The notes below the pieces were generated by a model, which ran no database searches, was not told where the DNA came from, and worked only from the letters and a program-made list of their open reading frames with translations. DNA of 64,000 nucleotides from Mesostigma viride. Lineage: Eukaryota; Streptophyta; Mesostigmatophyceae; Mesostigmatales; Mesostigmataceae. Both the position numbers and the translations under genes were made by a program. The DNA lies in assembly GCA_009746045.1 (NCBI GenBank), contig RPFO01000213.1:2846837-2910836 (forward strand). Direction: 5' to 3'. Below are positions 44,515-54,664 of the stretch, piece by piece; the first letter of the stretch is position 1, and every line of letters begins with the position of its first letter.

Positions 44515-45273
44515 ACACCATCCTTGCCAGAACACGTTTTATGAAATGCCTTAAACCTTCCCGAGAAGCTATAGGCTTCGACTGAAGCGGCCCTGACCAC
44601 GACATCAACGAAAACAATCTAAAGCTGCCAGGTATTCGGCAAGCAACGGCGAGCTAGCTGGCGGAAACTGCCCAAAAAGAACGCAAAAACCTTCGAACGA
44701 TGAGCTCATAGAAGAAAGAACTGATAGCACATAACATTCACGACAAATATCTACCTTGACCTCGCAGATCCCTCGCTCAGGCGCGCAACAACGGCCGTTC
44801 TTCCATGGAAGGTTCCGACATGCACTGCGCAGGCCTGAAGAATTACTTAGCGAGAATGGCCGAAAATGTAGCAAAAAGCACCAGTTCGGTTTGGAATTCA
44901 ATGCTACCGATATTAATGCATCCTTCACGATCAAAAAGACCCCCAAAACTGAGAATTTACTGCCGCTATCACGAATTCTATTTATTCCGCGCGACCAAAA
45001 AATGCAGTTTACCCCCCATGCCGATGGCAGTAAAAGAAAGCAGCGATATTGTAAACCAGCTACTTGCCGCCACAACCCAACATCATTAAATCATCGTATT
45101 CAACATTCGAGCAATTTTTTTGCATTTCTCTAGCCCTACATTGCTAGTTTCGCCTAAACGCAGTCGCCATGGCCACTTCCGCAAGGGGTGCGCCCACCGT
45201 GCACCCACTTTTCACGGTACGGCTGGTACCGCGAATTTTTTGGCGCGGAAAATATTCGGCGCGCCACGTCCCC
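44515..45273. repeat. Right end of the TTAA insertion, shared with 48945-49691
   Basis: Shares blocks with the second copy in the same order, including CCTTCCCGA, GCGCAGGCCT, the run CAGTCGCCATGGCCACTTCC, CACCCACTTTTCACGGTACG and GGCGCGGAAAATATTCG, each ending next to a TTAA. No gene is evident. Confidence 0.7.
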
Positions 45274-47752
45274 TTAATGATGAGGATTCAGGCTCCCATG
45301 GTGTCATCATTGCCCGTGTACGTACATGGATGGCATTTTTGTATATAATGATGAGGATTCAGGCTCCCATGGTGTCATCATGGCCCGTCTACGTACATGG
45401 ATGGCATTTATGTAATTAATGATGAGGATTCAGGCTCCCATGGTGTCATCATCGCCCGTCTACGTACATGGATGGCATTTATGTAATCAATGATGAGGAT
45501 TCAGGCTCCCATGGTGTCATCATGGCTTGTCTACGTACATGGTTGGCATTTATGTAATTAATGATGAGGATTCAGGCTCCCATGGTGTCATCATGGCCCG
45601 TCTACGTACATGGATGTCAAGGAATAGTAAATGATGAGGATTCAGGCTCCCATGGTGTCATCATGGCTTGTCTACGTACATGGTTGGCATTTATGTAATT
45701 AATGAGGAGGATTCAGGCTCCCATGGCGTCTCCATGCATGGCTGGCCTACGTACATGGTTGGCATTTATGTAATTCATGAGGAGGATTTAGGCTCCCATG
45801 GTGTCATCATCGCCTGTGTACGTACATGGATGGCATTTATGTAATTAATGATGAGGATTCAGGCTCCCATGGTGTCATCATGGCTTGTCTACGTACATGG
45901 TTGGCATTTATGTAATTAATGAGGAGGATTCAGGCTCCCATGGTGTCATCATGGCTTGTCTACGTACATGGTTGGCATTTATGTAATTAATGATGAGGAT
46001 TCAGGCTCCCATGGTGTCATCATGGCCCGTCTACGTACATGGATGTCAAGGAATAGTAAATGATGAGGATTCAGGCTCCCATGGTGTCATCATGGCTTGT
46101 CTACGTACATACATGGTTGGCATTTATGTAATTAATGAGGAGGATTCAGGCTCCCATGGTGTGACTCTCCATGGCTGGCCTATTTACATGGTTGGCATTT
46201 ATGTAATTAATGAGGAGGATTTAGGCTCCCATGGTGTCATCATGGCTGGCCTACGTACATGGATGGCATTTATGTAATTAATGATGAGGATTCAGGCTCC
46301 CATGGTGTCATCATGGCTGGCCTACGTACATGGATGGCATTTATGTAATCAATGATGAGGATTCAGGCTCCCATGGTGTCATCATGGCTTGTCTACGTAC
46401 ATGGTTGGCATTTATGTAATTAATGAGGAGGATTCAGGCTCCCATGGTGTCTCCATGGCTGGCCTACGTACATGGATGTCAAGGAATAGTAAATGATGAG
46501 GATTCAGGCTCCCATGGTGTCATCATGGCCCGTGTACGTACATGGATGGCATGTATGTAATTAATGAGGAGGATTCAGGCTCCCATGGTGTCATCATGGC
46601 TGGCCTACGTACATGGATGTCAAAGAAAAAAAAATGATGAGGATTCAGGCTCCCATGGTGTCATCATGGCTGGCCTACGTACATGGATGTCTCATTAAAA
46701 AAATGACGAGGATTCAGGCTCCCATGGTGTCATCATGGCTTGTCTACGTACATGGTTGGCATTTATGTAATTAATGAGGAGGATTCAGGCTCCCATGGTG
46801 TCATCATGGCTTGTCTACGTACATGGTTGGCATTTATGTAATTAATGATGAGGATTCAGGCTCCCATGGTGTCATCATGGCCCGTCTACGTACATGGATG
46901 TCAAGGAATAGTAAATGATGAGGATTCAGGCTCCCATGGTGTCATCATGGCTTGTCTACGTACATGGTTGGCATTTATGTAATTAATGAGGAGGATTCAG
47001 GCTCCCATGGTGTGACTCTCCATGGCTGGCCTATTTACATGGTTGGCATTTATGTAATTAATGAGGAGGATTTAGGCTCCCATGGTGTCATCATGGCTGG
47101 CCTACGTACATGGATGGCATTTATGTAATTAATGATGAGGATTCAGGCTCCCATGGTGTCATCATGGCCCGTCTACGTACATGGATGTCAAGGAAAAGTA
47201 AATGATGAGGATTCAGGCTCCCATGGTGTCATCATGGCTTGTCTACGTACATGGTTGGCATTTATGTAATTAATGAGGAGGATTCAGGCTCCCATGGTGT
47301 GACTCTCCATGGCTGGCCTATGTACATGGTTGGCATTTATGTAATTAATGAGGAGGATTTAGGCTCCCATGGTGTCATCATGGCTGGCCTACGTACATGG
47401 ATGGCATGTATGTAATTAATGATGAGGATTCAGGCTCCCATGGTGTCATCATGGCCCGTCTACGTACATGGATGTCAAAGAAAAAAAAATGACGAGGATT
47501 CAGGCTCCCATGGTGTCATCATGGCTGGCCTACGTACATGGATGTCTCATAAAAAAAATGATGAGGATTCAGGCTCCCATGGTGTCATCATGGCCCGTGT
47601 ATGTACATGGTTGGCATTTATGTAATTAATGATGAGGATTCAGGCTCCATTGGTGTCATCATGGCCCGTCTACGTACATGGGTGGCATTTATGTATTTAA
47701 TGATGAGGATTTAGGCTCCCATGGGGTCATCATGGCTTGTCTACGTACATGG
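45274..47752. repeat. Satellite block 5 (about 35 monomers)
   Basis: Same monomers, ending at ACGTACATGG before single-copy DNA. Confidence 0.95.
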
Positions 47753-48020
47753 AGTCATATTGATTCATGGAACAATGAGATACCATTCTTAATTGAAAAT
47801 TGTTCTTGATACTTTCACATGCATGCCCGGAATCGTGAATTTGTGCGGGTTTCCATGATGACAATCCTCATTGAATTCTTGAGCACACAATATTGAGCAA
47901 TTTAGGGGCACTTCGGCAATGTTGACCATTTTCATTCATGATAAAATTAACATTTAATGCAATAAATACATATTCCACTCATTTTAATAAACCATGCAAA
48001 AACGATACAAGCACGCTCAA
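47753..48020. other. AT-rich single-copy spacer
   Basis: Nothing recognisable. Confidence 0.5.
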
Positions 48021-48410
48021 GCTAGGGGTGGGCTGGCATGCACGCGTGGGTGTGGGGGTGGGCTGGCATGCATGCGTGGGTGTGGGGTTGGGCTAGCCTG
48101 CATGCGTGGGTGTGTGGGGGGGCTAGCATGCATGCGTGGGTGTGGGGGGGGCTGTCATGCATGCGTGGGTGTGTGGGGGGGCTGGCATGCAAGCGTGGGT
48201 GTGTGGGGGGGCTAGCATGCATGCGTGGGTGTGGGGGTGGGCTAGCATGCATGCGTGGGTGTGAGTGTGGGCTAGCATGCATGCGTGGGTGTGGGGGGGG
48301 GCTAGCATGCATGCGTGGGTGTGGGGGGGCCGGGGCCGGGGCTAGCATGCATGCGTGGGTGTGGGGGTGGGCTAGCATGCATGCGTGGGTGTGGGGGGGG
48401 GCTAGCACGC
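48021..48410. repeat. 30-bp minisatellite, about 13 copies
   Basis: Unit close to GCTAGCATGCATGCGTGGGT + GTGGGGGTGG. Because 30 is divisible by three, open frames run through on both strands (10-residue repeats such as MHAWVWGWAS). I do not take these as genes. Confidence 0.95.
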
Positions 48411-48944
48411 CCCACCCCTCCATCGGCACAGCCAGCCTTGTGAGTCTACCCTTAACAACAAGGCTGGTAGGACGACACGCCTGAGCAGCATATGTCATGC
48501 CTATCTCAGGCTAATAATGTGTGATTTTGTGCCAACAACCAAGTTGTTCCACCCAACAACACATTATAAACCCTCTTCCAAAATGCCCAACAAGCCGGAC
48601 ACGTGGAGGACCACACACGCATGCAGTATATAAAGAGAAAATAAGCTGACTTTTTATCCAGCCAACCTGTGGCTAGCTGCTCTGGTTAGCATGACAAATG
48701 CTAACATTTACTCAGTGGGAAAGGTGAAGAGACCATTGGAACAGCCTACCTGACGCATGTGCCACCAAAGCATTGTGTCCCGCAAAATGCACACTGCCTC
48801 CTTTCTAACAAGCACGAGCCGCTCTCTTTAGGAGACAGGTGCCAGCTCGTCAGTGTCTGGGGAAAATGATGCCGCTGCTTAGGAAGACCGCGTGAATTTC
48901 CTCGAACACAACTGTCTATAAAGCAAAAGAAATTTCAGAGAAGC
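48411..48944. other. Single-copy spacer
   Basis: No gene, RNA or repeat recognised. Confidence 0.45.
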
Positions 48945-49691
48945 ATGGAAATAAAAGCATTACACCTTCCCGACAGGTTGTGGGCCACGCGCTGCAGCAA
49001 GCCAGCCACGTCACAGACGAACTTGCTTAAAAACATCCAGGAATCCAGCGATGCAGCGCCAGGACCCGCAACTTCATGGCTGCATCTGGCCGGAAAGAAG
49101 GCAAAAAGCTTACGCTCAACGAGGTAAGAAAGCAGGAAAGCGCTATCTTAGGACGTTTAATACAAGAACGTACCATAACGGGCATTTATTCGTGCCCAGG
49201 CGCACAAGAAAGGCCACCCTTTCATGGAGAGGTCGGGCGCGCATCGCGCAGGCCTAATGTTATCTTACCGCAAAATGACGGGAAAGGTAAAGATAGCAGC
49301 GGGAATTTTTACGGCTTTAGAAACATCATTAAACTAGCTTCCATTAGGACCATCAAAACTGGCAACAATCGACAATCACACCTGCAGGCATCAATTATAC
49401 TTTATTCATCCCGACAGAAATTCAGGCCGGACCCCCCCTGCCGATGGTAAAGAAAAAGAGCCCGCGACATTATAGATCGCAACTATCCCACCATAAATTA
49501 GAATCAGTAACTAATTTTCTCCAAGAATCGAGCATTTTTTCTGCTTTCCGCGAGCCAGATTTGTCACGTTTCGTCTAAAAGCAGTCGCCATGGCCACTTC
49601 CGCAAGGGGTGCGCGCACCGTGCACCCACTTTTCACGGTACGGAGGGTACCGCGGAATTTTTTTGGCGCGGAAAATATTCGCCGCCAAAAA
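48945..49691. mobile_element. Second copy of the right-end sequence of the TTAA element
   Basis: Diverged relative of 44515-45273 in the same orientation, ending GGCGCGGAAAATATTCGCCG...AAAAA directly before TTAA (49692-49695). I could not find its left end. Confidence 0.55.
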
Positions 49692-50521
49692 TTAACCATG
49701 CATGCATGCCCGTCGTCTCCAAACATTGCATTACATGCACGTGACGGCGTGTTCCCTCGGTCATGGTGCGCGGCGGTGCCAGCTGGACTGATGTCATGCC
49801 CTCCACGTAGGCTCGTTCTACATTTCAGAACTGATCCATGGCGCATAATTAGAATTTTGGAAGGTAGAATCAGGTTCTGAAGGTTCTACATAGTAGCCTA
49901 GTAAGGGTACACTAACATGTAGCCCAGTAGTTACTAATCCTGCGATCATGACGGAATATACATGTAGTGATACTAATCGATACATGTAGTACACATGGTT
50001 GGCGCACAGAATGTTGTACAACCTGCCCTACATGTCGGAAAAACGCACACTCTGACAAACGTGATTGGAATATATTGTACAACATCATCACTAACGCTAC
50101 ATCCGGAACTGTTCTAGTGAATAGCATTACAATGTACTCCCCCGGCAGGTGTGGGTGCCCGAGTACTTGGAGTCTGAACACGCAGTGTCGACTCCTATTG
50201 GTGCAAAGGCATTTTTGTCGTCTCTTCATTTTTTTTCTCCGTTACCACTATATATTGTACAATAGCATGTAGGATGGTACATCCAGAACTGTTCGAGCGA
50301 ATAGCAGGGGGATCTACACCCCCGGTGGGGATCTACACCCTACTCCAATACCTGGATGAGACCGGCAGTCGCCGTGTCGAATCCTTTTTGCGGCATGTCA
50401 GTTTTCAGGGTTCTTTTTTTTTAGTTTTTTTCCCTTTTTTTTTTTTTCTCCATTTTTACAAATCAGATTTTTCAGAACAGTGCATACGGCTAAGCTTTCA
50501 TTTCGCAAGACAATTCTTACG
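49692..50521. other. Single-copy spacer with short repeats
   Basis: Contains two related ~60-bp stretches (about 50069 and 50249) with TATTGTACAA and ACATCC.GAACTGTTC, plus long T runs near 50410-50450. No gene seen. Confidence 0.4.
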
Positions 50522-51270
50522 GCACCTTCCAAAGTCCCTGGTGTGTGTCAGTGCAGCGTCGACATGGCATGCGTGGAGGATATTTGCGTACGTACGACGA
50601 ATCATGTGAAACGACTGGTCCAACCTGAAAAATTTTGAATTTTTGCCGTGTCCAGTAACGGTCCTAGGTTGCACCCGCGGGCCGTTCCGGCAGCTGTACA
50701 GAATAGATCAGAAAGATACGCCGCGGAATGACGCCAGTGCCCGGCAAATGTGAGTCGGGAACTGAACAGTCACTACAAACGTCGAAAATCTATTGCTCCA
50801 CCCCCCCAAAAAAGCGTTCCGGAACTGTTCGAAGCGAATAGCACTGACAGGATTCGAACCTGCGTCCAGAGTGAGGTTGCGGAGTGAGGGAGGCCAGCCA
50901 TCATGGTCCGCACACAAATCTGGCTCGGGTCCGATCCCTGTCAGTGCTCTTCGCTTCGAACAGGTCCGGAACGCTTTTTTGTGGGGTGGAGCAATAAATA
51001 CTCGACATTTGCAGTGACTGTTCAGTTCCGGGCTCACAAATGATTTGCCGGGCACAGGCGTCGTTGCGCGGCGTATCTTTGTGATCTTTTCTGTACAGCT
51101 GTCGGAACGGCCCGCGGGTGCAACCTAGGACCGTTACTGGACACGGAAAAAATTTAAAATTTTTCAGGTTGGACCAGTCGTTTCACATGATTCGTCGTAC
51201 GTACGCAAATATCCTCCACGCATGCCATGTCGACGCTGCACTGACACACACCAGGGACTTTGGAAGGTGC
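50522..51270. repeat. Long imperfect inverted repeat, ~340-bp arms, 63-bp centre
   Basis: Left arm 50522-50862 and right arm 50926-51270 are reverse complements with scattered differences. Shared blocks include GCACCTTCC, TCCCTGGTGTGTGTCAGTGC, CGTCGACATGGCATGCGTGG, GGTCCTAGGTTGCACCCGCG, GAACTGTTC.GAAGCGAA and GCACTGACAGG. The frames it contains are not credible genes. Confidence 0.9.
50841..50947 (-). other. tRNA-like T-arm sequences at the inner ends of the inverted repeat
   Basis: On the minus strand GGTTCGAATCC (50850-50860) is a perfect pol III B-box/T-arm, followed by a 7-nt segment able to pair with the other end of this interval. The interval is 107 nt and lacks a proper D-arm, so I do not call a tRNA gene; a tRNA-derived repeat end is possible. 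Confidence 0.35.
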
Positions 51271-51375
51271 GCACCCTGCCCGCCCAGGTAATTGATGCGG
51301 TGTTTTGCAGGCGCGCACCGCCGGATGCGCCCACCACGCCCGCCACCGCACGTCCAGTGACCGACTGTGGTCCAC
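51271..51375. other. Spacer between the inverted repeat and the tandem repeat
   Basis: GC-rich, nothing recognised. Confidence 0.4.
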
Positions 51376-52197
51376 GTTCTTTTTCGCCTGCGGGTGCAGC
51401 CCCCATAATGCGTACGAGCAGCTTCACGGCTTTCTTCTTTGGAAATCAAGAACAACGGGCCTGACAACAACAACAACGACAGCAGCATCAGCAACAACAA
51501 GAGTGAGTTGCGGGATTTTACGTACGTGGTTTTCCTAATTTTTTTTCACCTGGCATGTTGAGTATTCATCCCATTTTGCGTCATGACGGCTTCCTGAACG
51601 ACGACTCTCTCTCCCTCTCCCTCTCCCCCCCTCTCCCTCTTATTTTTCACCAGGTTTTTCATGCCGATTTTAAATCCCTTTTGCGTCATGCTCTTGTAGC
51701 GTGATGTCGTCAATTGTCACTCACAACAATACTATCATTGTGGTTCGTTCTTTTTCGCCTGCGGGTGCAGGTCACGAGCGTTGCGTACGAGCAGCACGGC
51801 TTTCTCTTAAATCAAGAACAACGGGCCTGACAACAAGAACAACGACAGCAGCATCAGCAACAACAAGAGTGAGTTGCGGGATTTTATGTACGTTGTTTTT
51901 CTCATGTTTTTTCACCTGTCATGTTGAGTATTCATCCCATTTTGCGTCATGCCGGCTTCCTGAACGACGACTCTCTCTCCCTCTCCCTCTCCCCCCCTCT
52001 CCCTCTTATTTTTCACCAGGTTTTTCATGCCGATTTTTAATCCCTTTTGCGTCATGCTCCTTGTAGCGTGATGTCGTCAATTGTCACTCACAACCATGCT
52101 ATCATTGTGGTTCGTTCTTTTTCGCCTGCGGGTGCAGGTCACGAGCGTTGCGTGCGGTGCGTCATCAATCCAAGAACAAAACACGATGTGGCTAAAC
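51376..52197. repeat. ~370-bp tandem repeat, 2.2 copies
   Basis: Copies start at 51376, 51747 and 52114 with GTTCTTTTTCGCCTGCGGGT. Each full unit has an ACAACAACAACGACAGCAGC-like run and a short CTCTCCCTCTCCC tract. The third copy is partial and passes into the CT-rich array. Confidence 0.9.
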
Positions 52198-52562
52198 CCT
52201 CCCTCCCTCCCTCCCTCCCTCCCTCTCCCTCCCTCCCTCCCTCTCCCTCTCCCTCTCCCTCTCCCTCTCCCTCTCCTCTCCTCTCCTCTCCCTCTCCCTC
52301 TCCCTCTCCCTCTCCCTCTCCCTCTCCTCTCCCTCTCCCTCTCCCTCTCCCTCTCCCTCTCCCTCTCCCTCTCCCTCTCCCTCTCCCTCTCCTCTCCCTC
52401 TCCCTCTCCCTCTCCCTCTCCCTCTCCCTCTCCCTCTCCCTCCCCTCCCTCCCTCCCTCTCCTCTCCTCCTCCCTCCTCTCCCTCCCTCCCTCTCCTCCC
52501 TCCCTCCCTCCTCCCTCTCCCTCCATCCCTCCCTCCCTCCCTCCCTCCATCCCTCCATCCCT
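52198..52562. repeat. CCCTCT/CCCT microsatellite
   Basis: Pure C/T on the plus strand, mostly CCCTCT with CCCT and CTCCT variants. Confidence 0.95.
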
Positions 52563-53159
52563 CTTACGGTTACGCTTACGCTTACGGTTACGCTTACGCT
52601 TACGCTTACGCTTACGCTTACGCTTACGCTTACGCTTACGCTTACGCTTACGCTTACGCTTACGCTTACGCTTACGCTTACGCTTACGCTTACGCTTACG
52701 CTTACGCTTACGCTTATGCTTACGCTTATGCTTACGCTTACGCTTACGCTTACGCTTAGGCTTACGCTTACGCTTACGCTTACGCTTACGCTTACGCTTA
52801 CGCTTACGCTTACGCTTACGCTTACGCTTACGCTTACGCTTACGCTTACGCTTACGCTTACGCGTACGCGTACGCGTACGCATACGCGTACGCATATGCT
52901 TACGCGTACGCTTATGCTTACGCTTACGCTTACGCTTACGCTTACGCTTACGCTTACGCGTACGCTTACGCTTACGCTTACGCTTACGCTTACGCTTACG
53001 CTTACGCTTACGCTTACGCTTACGCTTACGCTTACGCTTACGCTTACGCTTACGCTTACGCCTACGCTTACGCTTACGCTTACGCTTACGCTTACGCTTA
53101 CGCTTACGCTTACGCTTACGCTTACGCTTACGCTTACGCTTACGCTTACGCTTACGCTT
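52563..53159. repeat. (CTTACG)n hexamer array, about 99 copies
   Basis: About 597 bp of CTTACG with few variants (CTTATG, CTTAGG, GCGTAC). Encodes Leu-Thr-type or Arg-Lys-type dipeptides on opposite strands as a by-product. Not a telomere repeat I recognise. Confidence 0.95.
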
Positions 53160-53855
53160 CCCTCCCTCTCCCTCTCCTCTCCCTCTCCCTCTCTCCCTCT
53201 CCCTCTCCCTCTCCTCTCCTCTCCCTCTCCCTCTCCCTCTCCCTCTCCCTCTCCCTCTCCCTCTCCCTCTCCCTCTCCCTCCTCTCCCTCTCCTCTCCCT
53301 CTCCCTCTCCTCTCCCTCTCCCTCTCCCTCCCTCTCCCTCTCCCTCCTCTCCTCTCCCTCTCCTCTCCCTCTCCCTCTCCTCTCCCTCTCTCTCCCTCTC
53401 CCTCTCCCTCTCCTCTCCCTCTCCTCTCCCTCTCCCTCTCCCTCTCCCTCTCCCTCTCCCTCTCCTCTCCTCTCCCTCTCCTCTCCCTCTCCCTCTCCCT
53501 CTCCCTCTCCTCTCCCTCTCCCTCTCCTCTCCTCTCCCTCTCCCTCTCCCTCTCCCTCTCCTCTCCCTCTCCCTCTCCCTCTCCCTCTCCCCTCTCCTCT
53601 CCTCTCCCTCTCCCTCTCCCTCTCCTCTCCTCTCCTCTCCCTCTCCTCTCTTCCCTCTCCCTCTCCTCTCTCTCCCTCTCCTCTCCCTCTCCCTCTCCCT
53701 CTCCTCTCCTCTCCCTCTCCCTCTCCTCCTCCTCCTCCTCCTCCCTCCTCCCTCCCTCCTCCTCCCTCCCTCCCTCCTCCTCCCTCCCTCCTCCCTCCTC
53801 CCTCTCTCTCTCTTCTCTCTTTCTCTCTCATCTCTCCTCTCTCTCTCTCTCTCCT

Positions 53856-53905
<50 letters not shown>

Positions 53906-54046
53906 CTCTCTCTCTTCTCTCTCTCTTCTCTCTCTCTCTCTTCCTCTCTCTCTCTTCTCTCGTCTCTCTCTCTCTCTCTCTCTCTCTCCTCTCTCTCCTC
54001 TCTCTTCTCTTCTCTCTCTTCTCTCTCTCTCCTCTTCTCTTTCTCT

Positions 54047-54088
<42 letters not shown>

Positions 54089-54190
54089 TTCCTCTCTCCT
54101 CTTCTCCTCTCTCTCTCTCTCTCTTCCTCTCTCTCTTCTCTCTGCTCTCCCTCTCCTTCTCTCTCTCTCTCTCTCTCACTCCCTCCTTCC
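53160..54190. repeat. CCCTCT to (CT)n microsatellite
   Basis: C/T-only DNA grading from CCCTCT/CTCCTC to CTCTCT toward the right. Frames of over 700 codons spanning 52047-54201 are artefacts of this composition. Confidence 0.95.
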
Positions 54191-54238
54191 CTCGTAACTA
54201 GCACAACCAATGTGGGTCATGTGCTCTTCCAGTAAGAG

Positions 54239-54260
54239 AAGAAACGACGGCGGGCGTAAC
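54239..54260 (-). promoter_or_regulatory. Isolated inverted copy of the GTTACGCCCGCCGTCGTTTCTT motif
   Basis: AAGAAACGACGGCGGGCGTAAC is the exact complement of the motif repeated at 60676-60918, more than 6 kb away and in the opposite orientation. Confidence 0.7.
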
Positions 54261-54312
54261 TTATCACCGGTCCAGGAAGAGTGACGTTGGCAGAATTATG
54301 GTGTTTTGTAAA

Positions 54313-54664
54313 AGGGAGGGGGGGGTGGAGGGGGGGGGGGGTAAGAAGAGGGAGAGAGAAGAGAAGAGGGAGAGAGAGAGAGAGAGGAGAAGAGAGAGAG
54401 AGAGAGAGAGAAGAGAGGAGAGAGAGAGAGAGAAGAGAGAGAGAGGAGAGAGAGAGAGAAAGAGAGAAGAGAGAGAGAGAGAAGAGAGAGAAGAGAGAAG
54501 AGAGAGTGTTTTTGTTATTAGTTTGAGGTGTTTTACTATTTCTGGATTAATATAATTTTTCTTTACTGATATATCTATAGCAAGCTTTAGAAAGAGATCA
54601 CAGATTGAGAGAGAGAGAGAGAGAGAGAGAGAAGAGAGAGAGCACTAAGAGAGAGAGGAGAGAG
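54313..54664. repeat. GA-rich microsatellites
   Basis: GAGAGA and GGGGG tracts at 54313-54507 and 54608-54664, separated by ~100 bp of AT-rich DNA. Confidence 0.9.

Larger units (their letters stand above)
35771..45273. mobile_element. TTAA-flanked DNA-transposon-like insertion (piggyBac-type target), non-autonomous
   Basis: TTAA is present at both edges (35767-35770 and 45274-45277); removing one copy plus the insert restores a perfect satellite monomer (GTAATTAATGATGAGG). The ends form a 13-bp imperfect inverted repeat: GGGGAGGTGGCAC at left, and GGGGACGTGGCGC reading inward from the right (11/13). A TTAA duplication is characteristic of piggyBac-type transposition. After subtracting the E2 retrotransposon and one TSD it is about 2.7 kb and codes for no transposase I can see. 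Confidence 0.7.

Noticed and set aside
48022..48498. Repeat proteins on both strands
   Set aside because: A 30-bp unit keeps both strands open; no start context or other coding sign.
50841..50947. tRNA gene
   Set aside because: 107 nt, no D-arm or anticodon arm; only T-arm-like ends.
52563..53159. Telomere
   Set aside because: Hexamer does not match known telomere repeats and the array is internal to the contig.
52047..54201. Open frames over 700 codons in three frames
   Set aside because: Pure CT and CTTACG repeats lack stop codons; composition explains the frames.
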